In this document: positions 1-9,718 of the stretch, one piece after another
Numbering within the stretch: position 1 is the stretch's first letter
Layout of the letters: the number at the start of each line of letters is the position of its first letter
Source of the DNA: Phaeospirillum sp.
GTDB lineage: Bacteria > Pseudomonadota > Alphaproteobacteria > Rhodospirillales > Magnetospirillaceae
NCBI GenBank assembly: GCA_030651575.1
Contig: JAUSFB010000065.1
Location: 1-64,000, forward strand
Direction of reading: 5' to 3'
DNA length: 64,000 bases
Translations under genes and position numbers: made by a program
The notes under the pieces: generated by a model
What the model was told of the DNA's origin: nothing
Seen by the model: only the letters and a program-made list of their open reading frames with translations
The model's database searches: none

Positions 1-2
1 CC

Positions 3-275
3 CCATTGTTCGGGGAAGTGCTGATGGGTGCGCTCTGGCTGGAACATAATGGGATAAGAGGTGATATCAGCACTGTCGAATCACTGGTAACTAACCGGCT
101 GGAGGGGTTGAGTCAGACAGACCTGCTGTCCCGAAAAACAACGATACAGCAGGCCATTGACGCGCTCAGTCAGAGGGTTGACACGCACACTTCCGAAGAA
201 GAAGTAGTGCTGAAGATGCTTGAGAAAGCGCTGGAAGCCGAAGGCCAGGGCAAGGGTTACCGTGCGCTGATATAA
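3..275 (+). CDS. Hypothetical protein, 3' part of a truncated gene
   Basis: The frame is open from the window edge to a TAA at 273-275. The first possible start, TTG at 6, has no visible ribosome site, so this is probably the C-terminal end of a longer gene. About 90 residues are visible. They are mostly charged and predicted helical, with a hydrophilic stretch rich in Thr, Glu and Lys near the end. I do not recognise a family. Base composition and codon use match the low-GC left block (to about 1540) and not the rest of the window. It lies 39 bases upstream of the acetyl-CoA synthetase gene on the same strand, so the two may have been co-transcribed in the donor genome. Confidence 0.5.
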   Translation, partial: PLFGEVLMGALWLEHNGIRGDISTVESLVTNRLEGLSQTDLLSRKTTIQQAIDALSQRVDTHTSEEEVVLKMLEKALEAEGQGKGYRALI

Positions 276-314
276 CGGTGAGCCAGTGGCGAGTTCCGGG
301 GAGGATGTCCAGCT

Positions 315-2228
<1,914 letters not shown>

Positions 2229-2248
2229 GCCTTACGCCTGAGGTACAG

Positions 2249-2285
2249 CGAGGCCCGTGGAGCAATCCGCGGGCCTCGATTTTTT
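2249..2285 (+). terminator. Rho-independent terminator after acsA
   Basis: The arms at 2249-2261 and 2266-2278 form a 13-bp stem with one G-T wobble. The stem is closed by a GCAA tetraloop and followed by an A and six T. It lies 21 bases after the acsA stop codon and before the hydrolase gene, whose ribosome site begins at 2291. Confidence 0.85.
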
Positions 2286-2298
2286 AAGACAGGAATTC

Positions 2299-3111
2299 AT
2301 GGTGAAAATCTTGCTCGAAGCGATCCTCGCCTTCGGAGGATTGTATCTGGCGCTGATCGGGGTCTTGGCCCTGTCGCAGCGCAGCATGATCTACCACCCC
2401 GATCCAACCCGGTCGGACCCGGTCGAAGCCGGCGTGCCCGAAATGGTCCCGGTACCGCTCAAGGCCGATGACGGCTGGCTGATCGGCGGCTGGTACGCCC
2501 CGCCCCGCGATCCGGCCAAGGCCACCGTGGTGTTCTTTCACGGCAATTCCGGCACCATCGGCTCGCGCGCCTTCAAGGCCCGCGTCCTGCTGGATGCCGG
2601 TTACGGCGTGTTCCTGCTGGAATATCGCGGCTATGGCGGCAATCCCGGCCGCCCCACCGAAGCCGGGCTTTATGCCGATGGCCACGCCGCGATCCAATGG
2701 CTGACCAGCCGAGGCGTTTCCGCCTCCCGGCTGGTGCTGTACGGCGAGTCCCTGGGCTCTGGCGTCGCCATGGAAATGACGCGGCTGATCGAGCCCATGA
2801 TGGTGGTGCTGGAATGCCCGTTCACCAGCCTGCCCGATCTGGCCCCCAGCTATATCCTGCCGGTTCTGGCGCGGGCGGCCATGGTGGACCGCTTCGACAA
2901 TCTGTCCAAGATCGGCGGCCTGAAGGCGCCATTACTGGTGGTGCATGGCGACCTGGACGAAACGACGCCGGTGGCCCTGGCCCACATCCTTCTCGACGCC
3001 GCCGACACGGTCAAGAACGGCGTATTCCTGCCGCACGGCCATCACAACGACCTGTGGGACCACGGTGCGGCCGAACACATCCTGAACTTCATGGCGCGGC
3101 GGAGCGACTGA
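2299..3111 (+). CDS. Alpha/beta hydrolase, membrane-anchored (ABHD13/BEM46-like)
   Basis: Serine hydrolase of unknown substrate, 270 aa. A hydrophobic N-terminal segment (about residues 5-25) suggests a signal anchor, which would place the hydrolase domain outside the cytosol. Catalytic-type motifs are the oxyanion region FFHGNSG, the nucleophile elbow GESLGSG, an acid in HGDLDETTP and a His in HGHHNDLW. This order is typical of the BEM46/ABHD13 group. The ATG at 2299 was chosen over an upstream GTG at 2257 because AGGA at 2291-2294 precedes it and because the GTG lies inside the terminator stem. It is probably a single-gene unit, as it is bounded by a terminator upstream and a convergent gene downstream. 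Confidence 0.8.
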   Translation: MVKILLEAILAFGGLYLALIGVLALSQRSMIYHPDPTRSDPVEAGVPEMVPVPLKADDGWLIGGWYAPPRDPAKATVVFFHGNSGTIGSRAFKARVLLDAGYGVFLLEYRGYGGNPGRPTEAGLYADGHAAIQWLTSRGVSASRLVLYGESLGSGVAMEMTRLIEPMMVVLECPFTSLPDLAPSYILPVLARAAMVDRFDNLSKIGGLKAPLLVVHGDLDETTPVALAHILLDAADTVKNGVFLPHGHHNDLWDHGAAEHILNFMARRSD

Positions 3112-3118
3112 TACCAAC

Positions 3119-3196
3119 GGCCATAACGGCTAACCTTCGGTCAGTCATTATGGCGCCCTCAAACGCCGTCCAACGGTCGAAAGTTTCGACCGCTGG
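3119..3196. repeat. Nested palindromes between convergent genes
   Basis: The 87-base gap between two convergent genes holds two inverted repeats. GGCCATAA at 3119-3126 faces TTATGGC at 3148-3154. CGGTCGAAA at 3174-3182 faces TTTCGACCG at 3184-3192 with a single central G, and the pairing extends to CCA/TGG across one mismatch. No T-run follows on either strand, so they look more like a palindromic intergenic repeat than ordinary terminators. Between them lies CCCTCAAACGCCG, similar to the end motif of the intercistronic repeat described elsewhere in this window. Confidence 0.5.
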
Positions 3197-3198
3197 CA

Positions 3199-3777
3199 TC
3201 ACTTCACCGCGACGTGATTGACCACCCATTTGACACCCTCGACCTCGCGGGCGAAGGCCATCGCCTTGGCGACATCCTCGGCGTCGCGGGCGGTGCCCAT
3301 CAGGGTGACGACGCCGTTCACCATGCGGACCACATAGGCGCCGGAAATGTCGGTCTGTCCCAGCAGACCGGCGTAAATCCGCTGCTCACGACCGACTTCG
3401 GGGAAAAAAGCGGTGGCGTCAGGAATTTCGGTCACGATCAGATCGTTGAACACCGTATCGACGCCGTCCATGGCCTTGGCCACCTGCTCGACGCGGCGGC
3501 GATGCTCGGGTTTGGCGACGGCCCCGGTCAGCAGCACGGCGCGATCCCAGGCCAGAACCGAGACGCCCTTGAAAACGGCGGCGTCGCCCTGGCGCAGTTG
3601 GAACATGATATTACGGCCGATGGAATCATCCTGGTTGCGCTCGGCGCGCCCGCGTATGACCCGACCGGAGGAGTCGACCGCCACTGCCGAGGTCCGCGGC
3701 GCTTCGCCGCCCGGCGTAACGCCGCAGGCGGCCAGCAGCAGGACGGGAAGGAGCAGGGAGAGCCTAGATTTTTTCAT
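3199..3777 (-). CDS. BON-domain lipoprotein (OsmY-like)
   Basis: Predicted periplasmic, lipid-anchored protein of 192 aa. The start at 3777 gives MKKSRLSLLLPVLLLAACG, a textbook lipoprotein signal with lipobox LLAAC; starts at 3786 or 3792 are possible but less signal-like. After a short linker come two BON-type modules (roughly residues 60-125 and 130-190), recognisable from the alternating pattern around VSVLAWDRAVLLTG and VNGVVTLMGTA. BON proteins usually bind phospholipid or help maintain the envelope. The start lies inside the 3' end of the VTT-domain gene (14-base overlap), so the two are probably translated together, and both point to envelope maintenance. Confidence 0.8.
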   Translation of the reverse strand: MKKSRLSLLLPVLLLAACGVTPGGEAPRTSAVAVDSSGRVIRGRAERNQDDSIGRNIMFQLRQGDAAVFKGVSVLAWDRAVLLTGAVAKPEHRRRVEQVAKAMDGVDTVFNDLIVTEIPDATAFFPEVGREQRIYAGLLGQTDISGAYVVRMVNGVVTLMGTARDAEDVAKAMAFAREVEGVKWVVNHVAVK

Positions 3778-4492
3778 TGTCGCCATTCTCATCAAGGGCC
3801 GCCTCGGTGGCGGCATCCAGACGCCGGCCGTGGCGATAACGCTGGAACAGCCAGACGCCGATCACCCCGGATGCGACGAACAATATCACGCTGGCCCCGA
3901 TCCGAAAGACCGGATCGACCTGGATGCCGCTGCCCAACAAAGCGAACACCGCGGTCTGCGGCAGGTAGCCCAGCAACGAGCCCAGAAAGAACGGCACCGC
4001 CACCACGCCGGACACCCCGGCGGCGAGATTGGTCAGCAGATTGCTGCCCACCGGCAGCAACCGCATCAGTAGCGACATGGAAAAGGTATTGCCGGCCAAA
4101 AAGTCATCGACGCGGGCGATGCGGTCGGGAAAGCGAGTGGCGATGAAGGCGCGGCCCATGAACCGGGCGTAAAAGAACGCCCCGACGCAGCCCGCCAGCG
4201 AGGCCAGGCTGGACCACAGCAGCCCCTCGGCGAAGCCAAAGGCGTAACCACCCAGGAAACAGACCGCCTGACGCGGCAGGCCGATGGCGATGGCGATGGC
4301 GCCCATCAGGACGAACAGGGCGTCGCCGGACAAGCCCTTGCCGCGAATCTGGGAATCGACCCACTGGGTGTCCAGCGCGTCCTTGATCCCCATCTCCTCG
4401 ATCAGAAAACCGATGGCGACGAAGGTCAGGATCAGAATCAGACCCCGCAGCAGGGCGCGGGGATGCAGCAAGGGATGGCGCGAACGGGTCAT
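3764..4492 (-). CDS. TVP38/TMEM64 (VTT domain) inner-membrane protein
   Basis: Polytopic membrane protein of 242 aa in the DedA/VTT superfamily, which includes lipid scramblases and undecaprenyl-phosphate carriers. An N-terminal transmembrane helix (about 15-35) is followed by a glycine-rich core with GLPRQAVCFLGGYAFG and FFYARFMGR, then MSLLMRLLPVGSNLLTNLAAG, the typical re-entrant loop pattern, and two further helices. The C-terminal tail is charged. It follows the glycosyltransferase gene by 76 bases and overlaps the BON lipoprotein gene. A polyprenyl-phosphate glycosyltransferase next to a VTT protein suggests a lipid-linked sugar step, but the substrate is not deducible. Confidence 0.8.
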   Translation of the reverse strand: MTRSRHPLLHPRALLRGLILILTFVAIGFLIEEMGIKDALDTQWVDSQIRGKGLSGDALFVLMGAIAIAIGLPRQAVCFLGGYAFGFAEGLLWSSLASLAGCVGAFFYARFMGRAFIATRFPDRIARVDDFLAGNTFSMSLLMRLLPVGSNLLTNLAAGVSGVVAVPFFLGSLLGYLPQTAVFALLGSGIQVDPVFRIGASVILFVASGVIGVWLFQRYRHGRRLDAATEAALDENGDNEKI

Positions 4493-4568
4493 GCGGCGGC
4501 GGGGCTTCCGCCCCGCGTCCCGGCCGGAGACGAGGCCCCCGAACCTTCATCGCGGAAGCCCCGGAGCA

Positions 4569-5324
4569 TCACTCCAGCCCCTCGACCACCGGATTGCGCG
4601 CCCGGCGGATCAACCACATCATTCCGACGATATCGACGATGCCGACCCACAGCCGGTTCCACACCCCGTATTTGGAGACGCCGCGTTCGCGCGCCCGGTG
4701 GTTGACCCGCACCGTCTCCACCGTGCCGCCGGCCCGGATCACCAGGGCGGCCATGAAACGATGCATATGGTCAAAGCGCGGCAAGTCGAGAAACAGGGCG
4801 CGCGGCAGCAGTTTGATGCCGCTGCCGGAATCGGGAATGCCGTCCTTCAGCAATTTGGACCGGACGGTATTGGCCAGCCTGGATGACAGGCGGCGCAGGC
4901 CGTTGTCGCGACGATTGGCGCGCCAGCCGGTGATCATCAACCCCGGCCGCGCCAAAGCGGGAGCGTTGCGCCAGCGGTCCAGCATGGCCGGCAAGTCGGC
5001 GGGGTCGTTTTGTCCGTCACCATCCAGGGTGCCGATCAAAAGGCCGGCCGCATGCTTGACCCCGGTGGCGACCGCCTGGCTCTGGCCGCAGCTGGCGCGA
5101 TGACGCACCACCTTGAGACGGGGATGCAGGGTCTTGGCCTGGGCCAGCACGGCGGGAGTGGAATCGTCCGAGCCGTCATCCACATAGACGACCTCGAACA
5201 CCACCTTGCCCTGCAAGGCGGTGTGAATCTCATCCAGCAGCGGCAAGATGTTCTCGGCCTCGTTCTTGACCGGAACCACGACGGAAAGTTCCGGGGAAAG
5301 CTCCGACCCGGCGAGGGCGATCAC
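4569..5324 (-). CDS. Family 2 glycosyltransferase (polyprenyl-phosphate type)
   Basis: GT-A fold transferase, 251 aa, resembling dolichol/undecaprenyl-phosphate mannosyl- or glucosyltransferases. The N-terminal part shows [26 protein letters not shown] and the metal-binding region [11 protein letters not shown] (about residues 95-105). A hydrophobic patch occurs only near the C-terminus, so it is probably a peripheral or monotopic membrane enzyme. The GTG start overlaps the accA stop (GTGA), so translation is coupled to accA. Downstream is the VTT-domain membrane gene, a plausible partner for moving the lipid-linked product. The sugar donor cannot be read from the sequence. Confidence 0.8.
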   Translation of the reverse strand: MIALAGSELSPELSVVVPVKNEAENILPLLDEIHTALQGKVVFEVVYVDDGSDDSTPAVLAQAKTLHPRLKVVRHRASCGQSQAVATGVKHAAGLLIGTLDGDGQNDPADLPAMLDRWRNAPALARPGLMITGWRANRRDNGLRRLSSRLANTVRSKLLKDGIPDSGSGIKLLPRALFLDLPRFDHMHRFMAALVIRAGGTVETVRVNHRARERGVSKYGVWNRLWVGIVDIVGMMWLIRRARNPVVEGLE

Positions 5325-6274
5325 GACAGCCCCGCCCGCCCCATCTCCAGGAACTTCTCGCGCCGTTTGGCCCGCAGCACACCGCCTTCGGTGTCCGACA
5401 ACTCACGCAGCGCGGATTCCAGCGACATGGACAGGGTCTGGAACATCTGATCGATATTACGATGGGCGCCGCCCATGGGCTCGGGAACCACCGCGTCGAT
5501 GATGCCCAACTTCAAGATGTCCTGGGCGGTCAAACGCAGTTGCTCGGCGGCGTCCTTGGCGTTGTCGCTGGAGCGCCACAGAATCGAGGCGCAGCCCTCG
5601 GGGCTGATCACCGAGTAAATGGCGTGTTCCAGCATCAGCACGGTATTGGCGGTGGCCAGCGCGATGGCGCCGCCAGAGCCGCCCTCGCCGATGATCACCG
5701 AAATCAGGGGAACGCGGATGCCAAGACAGGTCTCGATCGAGCGTGCGATGGCCTCGGCCTGACCGCGCGCCTCGGCATCGACGCCGGGATAGGCGCCGGC
5801 GGTATCCACCAGGGTGATGACCGGAATCTTGAAATGGTCGGCCATCTCCATCAGGCGCACCGCCTTGCGGTAGCCCTCGGGCTTGGCCATGCCGAAATTA
5901 TGCTTGATGCGGCTTTCGGTGTCGTGGCCCTTCTCGTGACCGATCACCATGACCGACCGGCCCCGAAAGCGGCCCAGCCCGCCGACGATGGCCAGATCCT
6001 CGCCAAAGGCGCGGTCGCCGGCCAGCGGCGTGAAATCGTCGATCAGCGCGGCGATATAGGCCAATGCGTGCGGCCGCTCGGGGTGGCGGGCCACCTGAGT
6101 CTTTTGCCACGGCGTGAGCTTGGCGTAAGTCGACCGCAGCAGCTTGTCGACCTTGGCCTGGAGCTTGCTCACCTCGTCGGCGATGTTGACATCACCGCTA
6201 TCGGACAGGTGGCGCAGCTCCTCGATTTTGCCCTCGAGCTCGGCGATGGGCTTTTCGAATTCAAGGATATGCAT
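5321..6274 (-). CDS. accA: Acetyl-CoA carboxylase carboxyltransferase subunit alpha
   Basis: Alpha subunit of the carboxyltransferase half of acetyl-CoA carboxylase. Together with AccD it moves the carboxyl group from biotin-BCCP to acetyl-CoA to make malonyl-CoA for fatty acid synthesis. The length of 317 aa is typical. The start at 6274 gives [17 protein letters not shown], which matches the usual AccA N-terminus; in-frame starts at 6286 and 6310 would add non-conserved residues. The crotonase-like core includes [10 protein letters not shown] and [12 protein letters not shown], the oxyanion/CoA region. The gene follows corC and overlaps the glycosyltransferase gene by four bases. No strong ribosome site is visible. 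Confidence 0.95.
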   Translation of the reverse strand: MHILEFEKPIAELEGKIEELRHLSDSGDVNIADEVSKLQAKVDKLLRSTYAKLTPWQKTQVARHPERPHALAYIAALIDDFTPLAGDRAFGEDLAIVGGLGRFRGRSVMVIGHEKGHDTESRIKHNFGMAKPEGYRKAVRLMEMADHFKIPVITLVDTAGAYPGVDAEARGQAEAIARSIETCLGIRVPLISVIIGEGGSGGAIALATANTVLMLEHAIYSVISPEGCASILWRSSDNAKDAAEQLRLTAQDILKLGIIDAVVPEPMGGAHRNIDQMFQTLSMSLESALRELSDTEGGVLRAKRREKFLEMGRAGLS

Positions 6275-6319
6275 GCGGCATGTCATACAAGCAGCCGCGC
6301 TTTGGAGCAAGGAGGGTTT

Positions 6320-7612
6320 TTACTTCGCCGGGCTGCCGTCCTTGCCGGGCGGGGTGACGCGCAGCGATGTGATCTGGTTGCGCTGGCGCCGGGCAATCTC
6401 GAACCGGAAGCCGTAGAAGCGGAACACCTGCCCCACATCGGGGATCTGACGGGCCTCGTGCAGGACCAGACCGGCGATGGTGGCGGCCTCGTCATCGGGC
6501 AACCGCCATTCGAACTCGCGGTTGAGGTCGCGGATCGGCACCGAACCATCGACGATGAACGACCCGTCCGACTGCGGCCGCACCCCGGCCACCGTCACGT
6601 CATGCTCGTCGGCGATCTCACCGACGATTTCCTCCAAGATGTCTTCCAGGGTCACCACCCCCATCAGCGAGCCGTACTCGTCCACCACCAGGGCGAAGTG
6701 TTCGCGACGCTTGCGAAAGGCCTGCAACTGCTCCAGCAGGGTGGTGGAATCGGGGATGAACCAGGGCGGCGAGGCCAGTTCGACCACGTCGAGCCGGTCC
6801 ACCTCGCCATCCAGGCCCCGGACCGCCCGCAGCATGTCCTTGGCGTGGATGATGCCGACGATATTGTCGGGATCGTCTTTCCACAGCGGCAGACGGGTAT
6901 AGGGGCTGACGACCACCTGATCGAGGATGACGGAGGGTATCTGGCCGGCGTCGATGGTGATGGTATTGCGGCGATGGGTCATCACCTGCCCCACCTCCAC
7001 ATCGTTCAGTTCCAGGATCGAGCGCAGCATCCGCCGCTCTTCCCTGACCTCATCCTCGCCGGCATGAACCTCGATGGCGCCCCGCAACTCCATCATGGAG
7101 CTTTCCAGGGTGACGGTCGGGGCATAGCTGGCTCCGAACAGGCGGAACAGCAGACGCACCACCACATCGACCGCACGAACGAACGGCGACAGGATGGCGA
7201 CGACGAAGGTCACCGGCCCGGAGAACAGCAACGCCATACGGTTGGCGTGGTAGATGGCGTAGGTCTTTGGCATCACCTCGCCGAAAATGACGATGATGAT
7301 GGTCATGGCGGCAGAGGCATAGGCGATGCCGGCATCGCCGAACAGTCCGACCAGGACGCCGGTGGCCAGGGAGGACGACAGGGTATGGGTCAGGCTGTTG
7401 CCCAACAGCAGCGACCCGATCAGGCGGTCGCGCGAATCGGTCAGGCGGTTGACCCGCCGGGCGCTGAGGCTGCCATCTTGTTCCAGCTGGTGCATCACCG
7501 GCCGCGACACCGCCGTCAGCGCCGTCTCGGTCCCGGCAAAGAAGGCCGAGCCCGCCTGTAAGACGATGATGGCGACCACGGACAGGGACAGGAACAAGGT
7601 GGAGTCGATCAT
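6320..7612 (-). CDS. CorC/HlyC-family membrane protein (CNNM + CBS domains)
   Basis: Integral membrane protein of 430 aa, likely a magnesium/cobalt efflux-type transporter or its regulator. Domain order is a DUF21/CNNM membrane region (about 1-190, four hydrophobic segments, beginning MIDSTLFLSLSVVAIIVLQ), a CBS pair (about 200-330, probably nucleotide-binding) and a C-terminal CorC_HlyC domain (about 345-425, with DGSFIVDGSVPIRDLN). The start at 7612 was chosen because it overlaps the aroB stop (ATGA) and has GAGGGAA upstream. The transport role is inferred from the family; the exact ion is unknown. Confidence 0.85.
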   Translation of the reverse strand: MIDSTLFLSLSVVAIIVLQAGSAFFAGTETALTAVSRPVMHQLEQDGSLSARRVNRLTDSRDRLIGSLLLGNSLTHTLSSSLATGVLVGLFGDAGIAYASAAMTIIIVIFGEVMPKTYAIYHANRMALLFSGPVTFVVAILSPFVRAVDVVVRLLFRLFGASYAPTVTLESSMMELRGAIEVHAGEDEVREERRMLRSILELNDVEVGQVMTHRRNTITIDAGQIPSVILDQVVVSPYTRLPLWKDDPDNIVGIIHAKDMLRAVRGLDGEVDRLDVVELASPPWFIPDSTTLLEQLQAFRKRREHFALVVDEYGSLMGVVTLEDILEEIVGEIADEHDVTVAGVRPQSDGSFIVDGSVPIRDLNREFEWRLPDDEAATIAGLVLHEARQIPDVGQVFRFYGFRFEIARRQRNQITSLRVTPPGKDGSPAK

Positions 7613-8724
7613 GGGGCTGATTCCCTCGCCATCTCGGCCAGCAGAGCCGCCAGTTCGGCCTCGGGCACGTCGCGGGTCAGGAAGCTTTGACCGATGCCCC
7701 TGGCCAATACAAAGGTGACCTTGCCGTCCTTGACCTTCTTGTCGCCCTGCATGTGCGACAGCAGACGGTCCACATCCCATTCGCGCCGACCGGGCAGGCC
7801 CGAGGGCAGACCCAGCGCGTCCAGATGCCGGACCAGCCGCCCGGCATCATCCGGGGCCGCCAGACCCAGCCGGGCCGACAGGCGGAACGCCATCACCATG
7901 CCGATGGCTACCGCCTCGCCATGCAGCATCTCGTCGGAAAAGCCGGTTTCGGCCTCCAGGGCATGGCCGAAGGTGTGGCCGAGATTGAGCAGGGCGCGCA
8001 CACCGCCCTCACGCTCATCGGCGGCGACGATGCGGGCCTTGGCGCGGCAGCTGACCGCCACCGCATGGCGACGGGCGTCCAGGTCGCCGTCGATCAGGCG
8101 GGCGGCGTTGGTCTCCAGCCACCCAAAGAACGGGGCATCGTCGATCAGGCCGTATTTCACCACCTCGGCGTAACCGGCCAGCACCTGGCGGCGGTCCAGG
8201 GTGTCGAGGGTGTCGATATCGGCCAGCACCAGCCGGGGCTGGTGAAAAGCGCCGATCAGATTCTTGCCGTGCCGGGTATTGATGCCGGTCTTGCCGCCCA
8301 CCGAGCTGTCGACCTGGGACAGCAAGGTGGTGGGAATCTGCACAAAATCGACGCCGCGCAGCAAAATGGCCGCGGCAAAGCCGGTCAGGTCGCCGATAAC
8401 GCCGCCGCCCAGCGCCACCACCATGACGCCACGCTCGGTGCGGGCCTCCAGCATGGCGTCCAGCAGGGATTGCAGATGGCCGAAATCCTTGGTCTTCTCG
8501 CCGGCCGGCAACACCGTATGCATGGGCGTGACGCCGGCAGCCACCAGACTGCGCTCCACCCGCTCCAGATAAAGCGGCGCCACCCGGTCATCGGTCACCA
8601 CCAGGGCGCGGTTGCCGCGCATCGCCGGGGCGATCAATTCGCCGGCCCGGTCCAGCAGGCCGGGACCGATATGAATGGGATAGGAACGCTCGCCCAACTC
8701 GACGATTATTGTCGTTGTTGTCAT
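7609..8724 (-). CDS. aroB: 3-Dehydroquinate synthase
   Basis: Second step of the shikimate pathway: converts DAHP to 3-dehydroquinate using NAD and a divalent metal in the cytosol. 371 aa, normal length. Visible motifs are the NAD-binding VVALGGGVIGDLTGF, the substrate region GGKTGINTRHGKNLIGAF, and the metal-ligand segment LNLGHTFGHALE with two His. The start ATG at 8724 is preceded by GAGGG at 8732-8736, which belongs to an intercistronic repeat and not to unique sequence. aroK lies immediately upstream on the same strand, separated only by that repeat, and corC is coupled downstream. Confidence 0.97.
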   Translation of the reverse strand: MTTTTIIVELGERSYPIHIGPGLLDRAGELIAPAMRGNRALVVTDDRVAPLYLERVERSLVAAGVTPMHTVLPAGEKTKDFGHLQSLLDAMLEARTERGVMVVALGGGVIGDLTGFAAAILLRGVDFVQIPTTLLSQVDSSVGGKTGINTRHGKNLIGAFHQPRLVLADIDTLDTLDRRQVLAGYAEVVKYGLIDDAPFFGWLETNAARLIDGDLDARRHAVAVSCRAKARIVAADEREGGVRALLNLGHTFGHALEAETGFSDEMLHGEAVAIGMVMAFRLSARLGLAAPDDAGRLVRHLDALGLPSGLPGRREWDVDRLLSHMQGDKKVKDGKVTFVLARGIGQSFLTRDVPEAELAALLAEMARESAP

Positions 8725-8730
8725 GTTTTA

Positions 8731-8848
8731 TCCCTCAAGCGCCGGGCGGTCACATCCGTGACCTGGGCTACGCGGCATGGGCCGCGCCGGCCGTTGGCCG
8801 CAATTCCGCGCCAGGGCGCGTCGGTATGTTGGTCCCTCAAGCGCCGGG
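8731..8848 (-). repeat. Intercistronic structured repeat, copy 1 (aroK-aroB)
   Basis: Fills the gap between the aroK stop and the aroB start. End motifs TCCCTCAAGCGCCGGG lie at 8731-8746 and 8833-8848, 102 bases apart. The core carries hairpins GGTCAC/GTGACC (8748-8753 and 8758-8763, loop ATCC), CGCGGC/GCCGCG with loop ATGG, CGGCC/GGCCG, and CGCGCC/GGCGCG near the aroK end. Read in the gene direction, the end motif contains CTTGAGGG, and its GAGGG is 7 nt before the aroB ATG. Related copies occur near 23823-23942 and 52690-52912. Confidence 0.8.
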
Positions 8849-8849
8849 C

Positions 8850-9419
8850 TCATTTCGCGGGCTCCAGATACTCGATCACCCCGGCCATCACGCGGGCGAC
8901 GGTGGCCTCGGGGGCTTCGTCCGAGGAATCGACGATGATATCGGCTTCGGCGTAAATGGGATAGCGGACCTCCATCAGCCGGCCGAGGATCTCGCGCGGG
9001 TCGCCCTGCTTCAGCAGCGGCCGGTGGTCGCGGCCGGTGGTGCGCTTGATCAGCAGATCGAGGCCGGCGCGGATCCAGACCGAGATTCCGGTCTGTTTGA
9101 TCCGCTCGCGGGTGGTGGGATCGATGAAAGCGCCGCCGCCGGTGGCCAGGATCACCGGGGCACCGTCCAACAGCCGACCGATGACCTTGCGCTCGCCATC
9201 ACGAAAGCTGCCCTCGCCAAAGCGGGCGAAATAGTCGCTGATGGTGCAGCCGGCGGCGGCTTCGAATTCCACGTCGGCATCGACGAAGTCCAGCCCCAAC
9301 CGGGCGGCCAGCCTTCGGCCAACACAGGACTTGCCCGCGCCCATCAGGCCCACCAGCACCACCGTACGGTCGATACGCCCACTCAGCCGCGAGGCCAGCA
9401 GGGCGAGATCCTCAGCCAT
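8850..9419 (-). CDS. aroK: Shikimate kinase
   Basis: Phosphorylates shikimate at the 3-hydroxyl with ATP, feeding chorismate synthesis. 189 aa, normal length. The P-loop VGLMGAGKSCVGRRLA sits at about residues 22-37, followed by the shikimate-binding DADVEFE, the RDGERKV segment, the GGGAFIDP loop and the lid RTTGRDHRPLL. The start at 9419 gives MAEDLALLASRL and is preceded by GGGAGAAG. A much longer open frame extends upstream but lies antisense to the secreted-protein gene and is discounted. The stop codon abuts the intercistronic repeat that leads into aroB, so aroK-aroB form one operon. Confidence 0.95.
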   Translation of the reverse strand: MAEDLALLASRLSGRIDRTVVLVGLMGAGKSCVGRRLAARLGLDFVDADVEFEAAAGCTISDYFARFGEGSFRDGERKVIGRLLDGAPVILATGGGAFIDPTTRERIKQTGISVWIRAGLDLLIKRTTGRDHRPLLKQGDPREILGRLMEVRYPIYAEADIIVDSSDEAPEATVARVMAGVIEYLEPAK

Positions 9420-9577
9420 TGCGACGCTTCTCCCGGAATTCTGTCTTACCAGCCCGCAGCCGGCGTTGATCCATGGCGACGAGGCCGATACACTGCCCTG
9501 CCGCCTTTTAGCCGTCCCGCCCCGGCCGTGTCCACAAATCCATGTCGCCGGGCGTTCAACGAGGTCGTTCTTATCCC

Positions 9578-9718
9578 ATGAGCAGACTTGCCATCCTGTT
9601 GGTCGTCGCACTGCTGGTCGTCGTGGCCGGTGGCGCCGTGCTTCTTTCCTCTTGGGACCCGCAGCCTCCCTCGGCAAAGGTCGAAAAGGTGGTTCCCGAT
9701 GAAAAGTTTCCGCGCTAG
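9578..9718 (+). CDS. Small membrane peptide, 46 aa
   Basis: ATG at 9578 opens a 46-residue frame ending in TAG at 9716-9718. Residues 4-24 form one strong hydrophobic segment (LAILLVVALLVVVAGGAVLL), followed by a short charged tail containing DPQPPSAKVEKVVPDEKFPR. This suggests a single-pass membrane peptide or an uncleaved signal-like anchor. Its 3' end overlaps the start of the secreted 594-aa protein by 20 bases in another frame, so it may act as a translational leader or be a genuine small protein. No recognised family. It sits in the divergent gap between aroK and the next gene. Confidence 0.5.
   Translation: MSRLAILLVVALLVVVAGGAVLLSSWDPQPPSAKVEKVVPDEKFPR

Noticed and set aside
3145-3165. 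Further copy of the intercistronic repeat
   Set aside because: Only a degenerate end motif is present, the internal hairpins are missing and no start codon follows, so it was listed only as part of the palindromic region.
5462-7561. 699-codon plus-strand open frame
   Set aside because: It lies antisense to accA and corC, which have clear family motifs, and its translation is low-complexity His/Gly/Arg-rich, as expected for the shadow of a GC-rich gene.
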